From Candidatus Fimadaptatus faecigallinarum (lineage in GTDB: Bacteria > Bacillota > Clostridia > Christensenellales > Aristaeellaceae), in the NCBI GenBank assembly GCA_018714445.1, contig DVNK01000039.1, positions 82,250 through 146,249 on the forward strand: a stretch of DNA of 64,000 nt, read 5' to 3'. The notes beneath the pieces were generated by a model. That model was given only the letters and a program-made list of their open reading frames with translations. It made no database searches and was not told the origin of the DNA. Position 1 is the stretch's first letter, and the number at the start of each line of letters is the position of its first letter. This document shows, one piece after another, positions 38,448-47,047 of the stretch. The position numbers and the translations under genes were made by a program.

Positions 38448-39240
38448 GCCGTGCGTGAACTTCCGGCTTGCATGCTGCAAGGCCAACCGGCCTTATCCCG
38501 GCACAGGCGCATTCCCGCCACAAGCGCATTCCCGGCACAGGCGCATTGCGGCCAACAGCCAGCCCTGCATCATGACGGGCAAACGCAGCGGGCCACATGC
38601 CGCCCACTGAGCCGCGCGTGAACTTACGGCTTGCACACCGCAAGGCCAATCGGCCTTACCCCGGCACAAGCCCATTCCAGGCATAATTGTATTCCAGGCA
38701 CAAGCGCATTGCGGACAGCGGCCAGCACGGCATCATACCGGGCAAACGCAGCGGGCCACATGCCGCCCCACTGAGCCGCGCGTGAGCTTCCGGTTTGCAT
38801 GCTGCAAGGCTAACCGGCCTTATCCCCGGCACAGGCGCATTGCGGCCAACGGCCAGCACTGCATCATGCCGGGCAAACGTAGCGGGCCACATGCCGCCCA
38901 CTGAGCCGTGCGTGAACTTACGGTTTGCACACCGCAAGGCCAATCGGTCTTTCCCCGGTACAGGCGCATTGCGGCCAATGGCCAGCACAGCATTATGCCG
39001 GGCAAACGTAGCGGGCCACATGCCGCTCCACTGAGCCGTGCGTGAACTTACGGTTTGCACACCGCAAGGCCAATCGGTCTTACCCCGACACAGGTGCATT
39101 GCAGCCAACGGCAGCACAGCATATTGCCGGCCAACCCAGAGGGCCACATGCCGCTCCACTGAGCCGCGCATGAACTTACGGTTTGCATGCCGCAAGGCCA
39201 ATCGGTCTTACCCCCCGGCACAAGCCCATTCCCGGCACAA
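38444..39240. repeat. 130-164-bp tandem repeat array (6 copies)
   Basis: CTGAGCCG recurs at 38444, 38607, 38771, 38901, 39031 and 39159 (spacings 163, 164, 130, 130, 128). Each unit has GTGAACTTACGGTTTGCAC-type sequence, CAAGGCCAATCGG, GGCGCATTGCGGCCAACGGCC and GCCACATGCCGC. The two longer units carry extra 16-17-bp CACAAGCGCATTCCCGG-type sub-repeats. The array starts on the stop codon of the exonuclease gene. No gene is seen between here and fbp. Confidence 0.9.
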
Positions 39241-39320
39241 GCTCATCCCCGGCGCGACCGCAAACCCAACGCCGAGCCAGCCAAGCCACGCGGCAATCTA
39301 ATGATAAGTCGGTAAATCGA

Positions 39321-39356
39321 GCCGGCCGCAAGTCCTTTGGACCGCCGGCCGGCCCA
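39321..39356 (+). other. hairpin in the fbp leader
   Basis: GCCGGCCG...GTCC-TTT-GGAC...CCGGCCGGC folds into a strong stem with a 3-base loop about 75 bases upstream of fbp. No clear T-tract, so it may stabilise or regulate the leader. Confidence 0.4.
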
Positions 39357-39430
39357 TTGCATTTTGCACATGTCGGCAGGCGCAGGCCTGCCACGGCGCG
39401 CTCCACCGCGCGCAGATGGTGAGGATGATT

Positions 39431-41416
39431 ATGAACTACTCGCGCGACACACTCAAGTACCTAAAGCAACTGCGCCGCCAGTACCCCACGGCGCGCCAGG
39501 CCTCCGCCGAGATAATCCGCCTGCGCGCGGTGCTCAAGCTGCCCAAGGGCACCGAGCACTTCCTGTCAGACCTGCACGGCGAGAGCGCCGCGTTCCTGCA
39601 CATGCTGCGCAACGCCAGCGGTGTCATCAAGCAAAAGACCAACGACCTGTACCGCGACATACTGCCCACTCATGAGCGCGACATGCTGTGCACGCTGGTG
39701 TACTACCCCGAGGAAAAGCTGTCGCTGCTTAAAAAGCAGGGCGCGGTCAACGCCGAGTGGTACCGGATAACGATACTGCGCCTGGTCGAGCTGGCGCGGC
39801 TGATGGCGGTCAAGTACACCCGCACTCATGTGCGCGCGGCGATGCCCGAGGACCTGGGCGAGTTGATGGAAGAACTGCTGCTGCGCGAGGACGTGCACGA
39901 CAAACAGGCGTACTACTCCGAGACAGTGGACGCGATAATCGAATGCGGCCAGGCCGACGCCGTGATAATCGAGCTGTCGCGCGTCATACAGTACCTGTCC
40001 ATCGACCATCTGCACATCATAGGCGACATATACGACCGCGGCCCGCATGCCGATCTGATAATGGACGCGCTGGACAATTACCACAACGTCGACGTACAGT
40101 GGGGCAATCACGACATCGTCTGGATGGGCGCGGCAGCCGGTTCGCAGGTGTGCATCGCGCAGGTGCTGGTAACTCAGCTCAAGTACGGCAACCTCGACGC
40201 GCTGGAAGTGGGATATGGCATATCGCTGCGCGCGCTGGCCACGTTTGCCGCCGGCGCGTATGCGTCCGATCCCTGCGCCGAGTTCATGCCCAAGCGCCTG
40301 GGCGGCGCCGACTCCGGCGAGGACGACATGGAGCTGGCCCGCATGCACAAGGCCATGGCGATAATCATGTTCAAGCTCGAATGCCAGCTGCTGCGCCGCC
40401 ACCCCGAGTACGGCATGGACGACCGCCGGCTGCTGGAGCGGGTCGACTTCGGCGACGGCACGCTTGAGATCGACGGCGTGCGCCATGCGCTCACGTCCAA
40501 CGCGTTCCCCACGGTCGATCCGGCCGACCCAACCGCGCTGACCGAGGGCGAGCGCGAACTTATGTACCGGCTCCAGATAGCGTTCGAGCACTCCGAAAAG
40601 CTCCAAAAGCACGTCAAGTTCCTGTTCGCGGCGGGCAGCATGTACCTGTGCTGCAACGGCAACCTGCTGTACCACGGCTGCATACCGATGAACGCCGACG
40701 GCTCGCTGATGCAGTTGCCGATAGACACCCCCGACGGCCGGCCCACCGGGCGCGCCGCGCTGGACTGCGCCGAGCGGATCGCGCGCCAGGGCTATTTTGC
40801 GCGGGCGGGTTCGCGCGCGCGCCGCGACGGTCAGGACATGATGTGGTATCTGTGGTGCGGACCGGTGTCGCCGCTGTTCGGCAAGTCGCGCATGGCCACG
40901 TTCGAGCGCTACTTCATAGCCGACGAGACCACATGGACCGAACAGAAGAACCCGTACTACGCGCTGATGCACGACGAATCGGTCGCACGCGGCATACTGG
41001 AGGCGTTCGGACTCAGCCCCGACACCGGCCATATAATCAACGGCCATGTGCCGGTGCGCGTCAAAAAGGGCGAAAGTCCCGTGCACGCCGGCGGACGGCT
41101 GCTGGTGATAGACGGCGGGCTGTCGCGCGCATACCAGGGCGTGACCGGCATAGCGGGCTACACGCTGATATTCAGCTCGCACGCGCTGCTGCTGGTGGCG
41201 CACCAGCCGTTCGAGTCCACCACGCGCGCGATCACCGACGAGCAGGACATCCACTCGGTACAGACCGTGGTCGAGCAGATGCCCCGCCGGCTGCGCATAC
41301 TCGACACCGATCAGGGCGCCCGGCTCCAGGAGCGCATCGACGACCTGACCTGTTTGATAGACGCGTATGCCTCCGGCGCGATAAAGGAGGGCGGCCTCGA
41401 CGAGCGCGAGATGTGA
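39431..41416 (+). CDS. fbp: fructose-1,6-bisphosphatase, class III
   Basis: A 661-residue class III FBPase, the Firmicute gluconeogenic enzyme that converts fructose-1,6-bisphosphate to fructose-6-phosphate. It has the calcineurin-type metal motifs LSDLHGES near residue 44, IGDIYDRGPHADLIMD near 197 and WGNHDIVWMG near 222, and a later TLIFSSHALLLVAHQPF block with further metal-site histidine. Length matches Bacillus Fbp (about 670). ATG 39431 is chosen because GAGG stands six bases upstream; ATGs at 39416 and 39425 in the same frame are alternatives. Upstream is a long repeat array; the promoter is not obvious. Confidence 0.96.
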   Translation: MNYSRDTLKYLKQLRRQYPTARQASAEIIRLRAVLKLPKGTEHFLSDLHGESAAFLHMLRNASGVIKQKTNDLYRDILPTHERDMLCTLVYYPEEKLSLLKKQGAVNAEWYRITILRLVELARLMAVKYTRTHVRAAMPEDLGELMEELLLREDVHDKQAYYSETVDAIIECGQADAVIIELSRVIQYLSIDHLHIIGDIYDRGPHADLIMDALDNYHNVDVQWGNHDIVWMGAAAGSQVCIAQVLVTQLKYGNLDALEVGYGISLRALATFAAGAYASDPCAEFMPKRLGGADSGEDDMELARMHKAMAIIMFKLECQLLRRHPEYGMDDRRLLERVDFGDGTLEIDGVRHALTSNAFPTVDPADPTALTEGERELMYRLQIAFEHSEKLQKHVKFLFAAGSMYLCCNGNLLYHGCIPMNADGSLMQLPIDTPDGRPTGRAALDCAERIARQGYFARAGSRARRDGQDMMWYLWCGPVSPLFGKSRMATFERYFIADETTWTEQKNPYYALMHDESVARGILEAFGLSPDTGHIINGHVPVRVKKGESPVHAGGRLLVIDGGLSRAYQGVTGIAGYTLIFSSHALLLVAHQPFESTTRAITDEQDIHSVQTVVEQMPRRLRILDTDQGARLQERIDDLTCLIDAYASGAIKEGGLDEREM

Positions 41417-41754
41417 CTGTACAGCGTTTGCGCGCCGCGGCCCGAAGTCCCATACACATGGGCCGCATTGGGGGGCGGCATGGCAAGTCCAAAACCCGGC
41501 GCACGGCATCACCGGCGATGAACCGGCGGTGCGCTTCATATGATACTCACGCGGGCGCGGCGTCAGCCGTGCCCGCGCTGCATATCTCTTGCAACGGACG
41601 CCTTGTCCCATGCGCCAAGTGTTGCGCCATGCGGTGTATTTGGATCATGTTCACACCGGTCGAGAGCCGCGCGCATGCACTTGCGTGCTTCATGAATATG
41701 TGCTCTGTCGTCCGCATGTGCTGCCTGGCTGTTTTGCATGCGGCTTTGCTCTTC

Positions 41755-41775
41755 TGACCGCATGACTTGCGGTCA
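41755..41775. other. perfect 8-bp inverted repeat
   Basis: TGACCGCA-TGACT-TGCGGTCA between fbp and the 135-bp array. Another 11-bp GC-rich stem lies at 41550-41575. Either could end the fbp transcript, but neither has a T-tract. The stretch 41417-41800 holds no gene that I can support. Confidence 0.4.
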
Positions 41776-41799
41776 TTAGCTCCACAACATTGCTCTGCC

Positions 41800-42495
41800 C
41801 GTTTGTTTTATCCACAGCTTTGACAGCACCGTGGTACATTCGCGACGTCGGCCGCATGCCCGCGACCGTTCACACCGCGCCCGCGCCGCCAGGTAGTTCA
41901 GCGCCAAAACATCCGCACGGCGCGACTCCCGTCTTGCGCAACTTGTCCACAGTTTTGACAGCACCGTGGTACATTCGCGCCGTCGGCCGCATGTCCACGA
42001 CAATTCGCACCGTAACCGCGCCGCTAAACCATCCAGCGCCCAAACATCCGCACGGCGCTACTCCAGTCTTGCGCAAATTGTCCACAGCTTTGACAGCGCC
42101 ATCGTACATTCGCGCCATCGGCCGCATGCCCTCGACCGTTCACACCGCACCCGCACCGCCAGGCCGTTCAGCGCCCAAACATCCGCACGGCACAACTCTC
42201 GTATTGCGCGACTTGTCCACAGCTTTGACAGCGCCATCGTACATTCGCACCGTCGGCCACATGTCCACGACAATTCACACCGCGCCTGCGCTGCCAAACC
42301 ATCCAGCGCCCAACATCCGCCCGGCGCAACTCCCGTATTGCACGACTTGTCCACAACTTTGACAGCACCATCGTACATTCGCGCCGCCCGCCGCATGCCC
42401 GCGACCATTCACACCGCGCCCGCACCGCCAGGCCGTTCAGCGCCCAAACATCCGCACGTCGCAACTCCCGTCTTGCGCAACTTGTCCACAGCTTT
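41800..42495. repeat. 135-bp tandem array with one DnaA-box-like 9-mer per unit (6 units)
   Basis: Units of 135, 135, 135, 134 and 135 bp. Each unit begins near a DnaA-box-like sequence: TTATCCACA at 41808-41816, then TTGTCCACA at 41943, 42078, 42213, 42347 and 42482, all in the same orientation. GCTTTGACAGC usually follows. Odd and even units differ in the middle (GCCCGCGACCGTTCACACC versus GTCCACGACAATTCGCACC), giving a 270-bp alternating higher-order period. It lies downstream of fbp and upstream of the Na/Pi transporter gene. Confidence 0.92.
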
Positions 42496-42683
42496 GCGCA
42501 CTGCGCCGGTTCGCCGGCCACATATCAGCCACACATATTCGCAAAGTTATTCATCTTTTTCACGGCTGTGGTTGACAGCGCCGCCCATCGTTTAATAAAA
42601 TGGGTTTGTAAGAAACAGGCAAGAGAAAGAGCGCGATGTGTAAGGACACGCGGGTGCGTGCCGCGCGCAAGAAGGAGAATATT

Positions 42684-44291
42684 ATGTCGCTTACCATGAC
42701 AATGTCACTGCTGGGCGGTCTGGCGCTGTTCCTGTACGGCATGAAGATGATGGGCGAAGGCCTTGAAAAGGCTGCCGGCGATAAGCTGAGGCGGCTGCTT
42801 GAGTCGCTCACGCGCAATCCGATAATCGGGTTGCTGGTTGGCGTAGTGTTCACGATGATAATACAGTCCTCATCCGCGACCACGGTCATGGTCGTGGGCT
42901 TTGTAAACGCCGGTTTGCTGGATCTGATGCAGGCAACCGGCGTTATTTTGGGCGCGAACATAGGCACGACTGTGACCGCGTGGATAGTGGCCGGCTTCCA
43001 GGCGATGACGTTCATGCCGCTGATACTGCTGGTGGGCGTGGCGATGATAATGTTCGTAAAGCGCCTGAAGCTCCAGCGGATAGGCCAGATAGTCGCCGGA
43101 TTCGGCATGCTGTTCGTGGGCATGGACATGATGAAAAACGCAATGAGCCCACTGGCTGAATCGGCCGAGTTCGCACGCCTTATGACCACGTTCTCCAATC
43201 CGCTGCTGGCGATGCTGATGGGCGTGGCGATAACGGCGGTCATACAGTCGTCGTCGGCGTCGGTGGGCATACTGGAGCTGCTGGCATTGCAGGGCCTGGT
43301 GCCGCTGGAGACCAGCCTGTACATAATCATGGGCACGAACATAGGCACATGCGTCACCGCTATGCTGGCCGCGATAGGCGCGACCCGCACCGCCCGGCGC
43401 GCGGCGCTGATCCATCTGATGTTCAACGTGTTGGGCACGCTGGTGGTGTTCGTGCTGGTGAGCGTGCTGCCGGTGGCCAACTGGCTCAGCGCGATAGAGG
43501 ATCCCGCGCTGCAGATAGCCGTGGCGCACACGTCGTTTAAGGTGTTCGAGGTCATGTGCTTCATAGCGCTGCGCGGATACCTGGTAAAGCTGGTCATGAT
43601 ACTCGTGCCCGGCGACGACTCGCGCACCGAGGAGCGCCGGCTCAAATACCTCGACGACCGCATACTGTCCACGCCCCCGATAGCCGTCGCCCAGATCTCC
43701 AAGGAGATCGAACGCATGGGCGATATAGCCGTGGACAACCTCAGCCGCGCCATGGACGCGTTCTTCGACAAGAACGCCGCGCTGATACCCGAGGTCGAAC
43801 ATAACGAGGATGCCATCAATTACCTGAACCACGAGATAACCCGATACATGGTCTCGGTCAGCCAGCTCGACCTGCCCGCCGACGACATGAAGCGCATGGG
43901 CGCGCTGTTCCACGTCGTCAATGACCTCGAGCGCATAGGCGATCACGCCGAAAACATGGCCGAATACGCCCAGAGCCGCATCGACGATGAGATACCCTTC
44001 TCTGACGAAAGCATACGCGAAATGCATGAGATGCTCTCAAAGACGCTGGAGCTGTGCCGGCTCGCGCTGAACGTGTTCCACACGCGCGACCGCAAGCTGC
44101 TGCCCCAGGTGCTGGTGCGCGAGGAAAACATTGACGACCTGGAAAAGGAACTCCAACGCAATCACGTCGAACGCCTGACCCGCGGCGCGTGCACCCCGCG
44201 CTCGGGCATGGTGTTCTCGGACATGCTGTCCAACCTCGAGCGCGTGGCCGACCACGCCACCAACATAGGCTTCTCGATACAGGAGGAGTGA
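42684..44291 (+). CDS. Na+/phosphate cotransporter (NptA type) with PhoU-like domain
   Basis: A 535-residue member of the SLC34-like Na/Pi cotransporter family of bacteria. The inverted-repeat transport core (residues 1 to about 310) has about eight membrane segments and the two signature motifs QSSSA at residues 61-65 and near 188. The C-terminal part (about 340-535) is a PhoU-like helical bundle with NDLERIGDHAENMAEYA and LERVADHATNI, the paired metal-binding signatures. Together they move phosphate and probably sense it. ATG 42684 is chosen for GAAGGAG six bases upstream; the in-frame ATG at 42636 lacks a site. TTGACA at 42573-42578 may be part of its promoter. Confidence 0.94.
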   Translation: MSLTMTMSLLGGLALFLYGMKMMGEGLEKAAGDKLRRLLESLTRNPIIGLLVGVVFTMIIQSSSATTVMVVGFVNAGLLDLMQATGVILGANIGTTVTAWIVAGFQAMTFMPLILLVGVAMIMFVKRLKLQRIGQIVAGFGMLFVGMDMMKNAMSPLAESAEFARLMTTFSNPLLAMLMGVAITAVIQSSSASVGILELLALQGLVPLETSLYIIMGTNIGTCVTAMLAAIGATRTARRAALIHLMFNVLGTLVVFVLVSVLPVANWLSAIEDPALQIAVAHTSFKVFEVMCFIALRGYLVKLVMILVPGDDSRTEERRLKYLDDRILSTPPIAVAQISKEIERMGDIAVDNLSRAMDAFFDKNAALIPEVEHNEDAINYLNHEITRYMVSVSQLDLPADDMKRMGALFHVVNDLERIGDHAENMAEYAQSRIDDEIPFSDESIREMHEMLSKTLELCRLALNVFHTRDRKLLPQVLVREENIDDLEKELQRNHVERLTRGACTPRSGMVFSDMLSNLERVADHATNIGFSIQEE

Positions 44292-44396
44292 CCCCGCATC
44301 GCCCAATAAACATAACGCGCGCGTCACATCGCAGCGCAACCTTGCGCCCGGCGCGCGCGTCAAATATACGTAAGCTAACCAAAGGAGGCTGCGCGC

Positions 44397-44639
44397 GTGA
44401 ACAGATGGGAGTACTACCGCGAACTCGACCGGCGGCGCATGTTCAAGCGTTGGGCGGGCATGTTCAACGTGGTCGGCGCGGCGGTCGCGGCGCTGTGCAT
44501 ACTGCTGGCGCTGGGCTTGCTGATGAGCCTTATGGGCTGGGTCTGGCAGGACCTCAATCAATCGCTGATGAACCTTATAAACACCGCAATATCAGTAATA
44601 CTGCACCCGGTCGGCGACGCCGTGATAACGCTGGGCTAG
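44397..44639 (+). CDS. small single-pass membrane protein
   Basis: An 80-residue protein of unknown function. A charged N-terminus (NRWEYYRELDRRRMFKRW) is followed by one long hydrophobic segment (about residues 23-48) and a moderately hydrophobic tail. The start is GTG at 44397, with a near-perfect AAAGGAGG at 44381-44388, which is good evidence that it is translated. It lies about 105 bases after the phosphate transporter on the same strand and could be in the same transcript. Confidence 0.7.
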   Translation: MNRWEYYRELDRRRMFKRWAGMFNVVGAAVAALCILLALGLLMSLMGWVWQDLNQSLMNLINTAISVILHPVGDAVITLG

Positions 44640-44670
44640 TCCGGCGCACAACGGTCGCCTGAATAAGTTG

Positions 44671-44905
44671 AACCGCGTTGTGGACGGACGGCCCACGTTT
44701 AGGGCGATAAACCCGTGTTATTGACGCTCGGCCCACATTTAGGGCGATTAGCCCGCGTTATCAACGGACGTCCCACATTTGGGGCGATAAACCCGCGTTA
44801 TTGACGCTCGGCACACGTTTAGGGCGATCAGAACGCGTTATTGACCCTCAGCCCACGTTTGGGGCGTTCGGCCCGCGTTATTGACGGACGGCCCGCATTG
44901 CGGGC
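44671..44905. repeat. exact 40-bp tandem repeat array (6 copies)
   Basis: Six units with no indels: starts at 44671, 44711, 44751, 44791, 44831 and 44871. Consensus parts are CCCGCGTTATTGACG, then (GA/CT)CGGCCCACGTTT, then AGGGCGATAA. Units alternate between GGACG and GCTCG in the middle for the first four copies, which suggests an 80-bp dimer. It occupies the gap between the 80-residue membrane protein and the DUF1848 gene. Confidence 0.93.
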
Positions 44906-45079
44906 AAAAGTATCGTGCAACAGCCGCGCGTCTCGCATACCGGCAACGCAGCATAACCGGCAGGCTGTTCCGACAGATAAGCCACACGGCCCGCAATCTT
45001 ATTGCGCCGTCCGCATAGCGCCCATTCAACCCCAAAGACATCGCATATGACCGGCAGCAAGCGCCTGCCGCGCAAAACC

Positions 45080-45126
45080 AGAACGGCCCGCACCGCCCCT
45101 ACTGCAACGGCGGCGCGGGCCGTTCT
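45080..45126 (+). promoter_or_regulatory. long leader hairpin just before the DUF1848 RBS
   Basis: AGAACGGCCCGC (45080-45091) pairs perfectly with GCGGGCCGTTCT (45115-45126), extended by CCGCC/GGCGG, loop of 11 bases. The RBS AAAGGAGG (45131-45138) begins four bases after the stem. This placement could control translation, or end a transcript from upstream. Confidence 0.55.
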
Positions 45127-45148
45127 GGCAAAAGGAGGGCAATGGAAT

Positions 45149-46069
45149 ATGATAGTCTCGGCATCGCGCCGCACCGACATACCCGCGTTTTATGGCGAGT
45201 GGTTCATGAACCGGCTGCGCGCCGGGTACGCAGTCGCGCGCAACCCGATGAACCCGCGCCAACTGCGCCGCGTGTCGCTCAGGCCGGGCGACGTAGACGC
45301 GTGCGTGTTCTGGAGCAAGGACTTCCGGCCGCTGCTTGCGCACATAGGCGAGATACGCGACGCGTTCCCCATCGCCGTGCACCACACATTGACGCCCTAC
45401 TCCGCGCCGCTGGAACCCCGCCTGACCGACAAGCGCGCCATAGTCGAGGGCATGTGCACGCTCAGCCGCACGATTGGGCCTGACTGCCTGGTATGGCGCT
45501 ATGACCCGATAGTGCTGTCGGACGCGCTGACCCCCGAATGGCACATAAGGGCGTTCGAACGGGCATGCGGGCTGCTGGGCGGCGCGACGCGGCGCTGCGT
45601 TATCAGCTTTGTGCAGCTGTACCCGCGCGTGCGCCGCACTATGGAGCGGTTGTGCCGCCTGCCCTCGCCCGATGAGATGCGCGCGCTGGCCGGCGAACTG
45701 GCGCAAGTCGCCCGCGCGCACGACATCGTGCTGACCAGCTGCTGCGCGCCCGAGGAGCTGGACCTGACGGGCGTCAAGCGCGAGGCGTGCATAAGCGCGG
45801 CGCTGATACACGCCGCGACCGGCCATGCGCCGAATCCCCGACGCGATCCCGGTCAGCGCAAGGGCTGTCTGTGCCTGCCCAGCGTCGACATAGGCGCATA
45901 CCACTGCTGCCCGCACATGTGCGCATACTGCTACGCCAACTGGAGCGCAGCCGCAGTCGAGCGCAACTTTGCGCGCCATGACCCGCTGGGCGAGGAGCTG
46001 TTGCCGCCGGTCGAGCCGCCCCGTCAGGACTTAATCGACAAAGGCGCTTGCCCGCCAGAGCGCAGCTGA
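45149..46069 (+). CDS. DUF1848 family protein (putative Fe-S protein)
   Basis: A 306-residue protein matching the DUF1848 family by its start, IVSASRRTDIPAFYGEWFMNR, and its C-terminal cysteine cluster beginning at Cys240: CLCLPSVDIGAYHCCPHMC followed by AYCYAN. The CxxxC/CxxC-like spacing suggests an iron-sulfur or radical-SAM-like metal site on a TIM-barrel-type protein; this is inference, since the family is not characterised. ATG 45149 is chosen for its AAAGGAGG ten bases upstream. A large hairpin stands directly before the RBS. It is alone on the strand between two repeat arrays. Confidence 0.88.
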   Translation: MIVSASRRTDIPAFYGEWFMNRLRAGYAVARNPMNPRQLRRVSLRPGDVDACVFWSKDFRPLLAHIGEIRDAFPIAVHHTLTPYSAPLEPRLTDKRAIVEGMCTLSRTIGPDCLVWRYDPIVLSDALTPEWHIRAFERACGLLGGATRRCVISFVQLYPRVRRTMERLCRLPSPDEMRALAGELAQVARAHDIVLTSCCAPEELDLTGVKREACISAALIHAATGHAPNPRRDPGQRKGCLCLPSVDIGAYHCCPHMCAYCYANWSAAAVERNFARHDPLGEELLPPVEPPRQDLIDKGACPPERS

Positions 46070-46117
46070 TGCGCCCTGATGGGCAAGGTATTATCTTTAT
46101 GTGATTGGGGGCGCCTT

Positions 46118-46321
46118 ATGAAACGCGCGCTGTTTTGGATATGGATTATATCAATCGTTGCGTTCGCTGTCGATTGGGGTATCGTTGGGCTATCGCTGCT
46201 AAGCGGCAACTATGACATTACTGCGGGCGCGTATATCGGGCTGGGCTGTCTTTGGGTCATGGCGCCCACAGGCATAGCCTACAAGTTGTTGAATAACGCC
46301 TGCCCGAACTGCGGAAAATAA
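46118..46321 (+). CDS. small membrane protein with C-terminal half zinc ribbon
   Basis: A 67-residue protein: MKRALFWIWIISIVAFAVDW forms a first membrane segment, GAYIGLGCLWVMAPTGIAY a second, and the tail ends NNACPNCGK, the first CxxC knuckle of a zinc ribbon. The second knuckle (YCPYCGKEL) is encoded immediately after the stop in the -1 frame. ATG 46118 follows GGGGG by six bases. Base composition is clearly lower in GC than the neighbours (close to 50%), a possible sign of transfer. See the separate entry for the continuation. Confidence 0.7.
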   Translation: MKRALFWIWIISIVAFAVDWGIVGLSLLSGNYDITAGAYIGLGCLWVMAPTGIAYKLLNNACPNCGK

Positions 46322-46389
46322 TGCCATTCAGCAGCAGATATTGTCCTTACTGCGGCAAAGAGTTGCAACATGATGATAAGCGGATATGA
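46321..46389 (+). other. second zinc-ribbon half in the -1 frame, overlapping the stop (TAATG)
   Basis: ATG 46321 overlaps the TAA at 46319-46321 and opens a 22-codon frame MPFSSRYCPYCGKELQHDDK... ending at TGA 46387-46389. A -1 shift on the AAAA run before the stop would give CPNCGKIMPFSSRYCPYCGK, a normal two-knuckle zinc ribbon. It may be a frameshift mutation, a sequencing error in A4/A5, programmed slippage, or reinitiation. Confidence 0.6.
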
Positions 46390-47047
46390 CCTCTGTCGAC
46401 AGGCCTCACAGCGGCAGCTCCAAGCCTCGGCGGCAATTGCCCGCACTTGGGTGAATCGTTCGGCATGCGGCAAAGCTCTCGCTTACGGCTCCAATCTTCG
46501 CCGCCTGCGGCATGTCTACACCTATCGAATGGCGTACTGATTGTAAACAGCGCGCCATTATTATATATTCTGTTAGGTGGATATCAGCCGACAGCGAGAA
46601 CAGCCCTGCCACAGATCCGCGCTCAGGCCAATCGGCCAGCAGGCCACCGCGCGCCGCAACCGGTCAACCCCAACGCAGAAAGCGCCCACGAAAAAGCAAC
46701 GCGGCCACACGACAGTACGTCGCCCACGCCGGAGCCGAAAAGCATGCTCTGCGTCCAGAACGCCTACTGGAGCTCGTCGCCAGGCTCAAACGAATGCGAT
46801 CAACGTTTGACTGACGTAATAAGACGTAATAATATGAAGGCCGCCTCGTACCATTGGGCAAACCACGAACACCGGCTCAGGCGCGCACTATGAATATCGA
46901 CAACCGCTACACCTCACGCTCCACGGCAGCGAACGCGCATAAAAGCATCCCGCAGCCTCAAAACCGCGGGATGCTTTTCATTGCATAAGCACGCTTATAG
47001 AACGTTGCCTCAAACCGGCCCTCACCAACGCCGCACTAAGGTTGTGT
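46390..47047. other. intergenic stretch without a supported gene
   Basis: Frames of about 100-148 codons exist here but lack an RBS, are poor in membrane or domain signal, and have composition typical of non-coding GC-rich DNA. The only clear element is a strong hairpin terminator at 46941-46978. Confidence 0.5.
46941..46978. terminator. strong hairpin terminator without an obvious upstream gene
   Basis: AAAAGCATCCCGC (46941-46953) pairs perfectly with GCGGGATGCTTTT (46966-46978), 12-base loop, A-tract on one side and T-tract on the other, so it could work in both directions. On the plus strand nothing recognised precedes it for 550 bases. Confidence 0.8.

Noticed and set aside
41800..42495. 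Chromosomal replication origin
   Set aside because: DnaA-box-like repeats are present, but no dnaA, dnaN, rpmH or AT-rich unwinding region is near. Kept only as a possible DnaA-binding cluster.
41790..42595. Two frames of about 200 codons across the 135-bp array
   Set aside because: 135 is a multiple of three, so frames stay open automatically. No RBS, and the composition (Ser/His/Arg/Pro) follows the DNA repeat.
42573..42601. Full promoter for the Na/Pi transporter
   Set aside because: TTGACA is perfect, but no hexamer at 16-18 bases resembles TATAAT; noted only in the gene entry.
46447..46893. A 148-codon frame in the gap after the zinc-ribbon gene
   Set aside because: No RBS, no domain or membrane pattern, low-information sequence. 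A small RNA is more likely than a protein.
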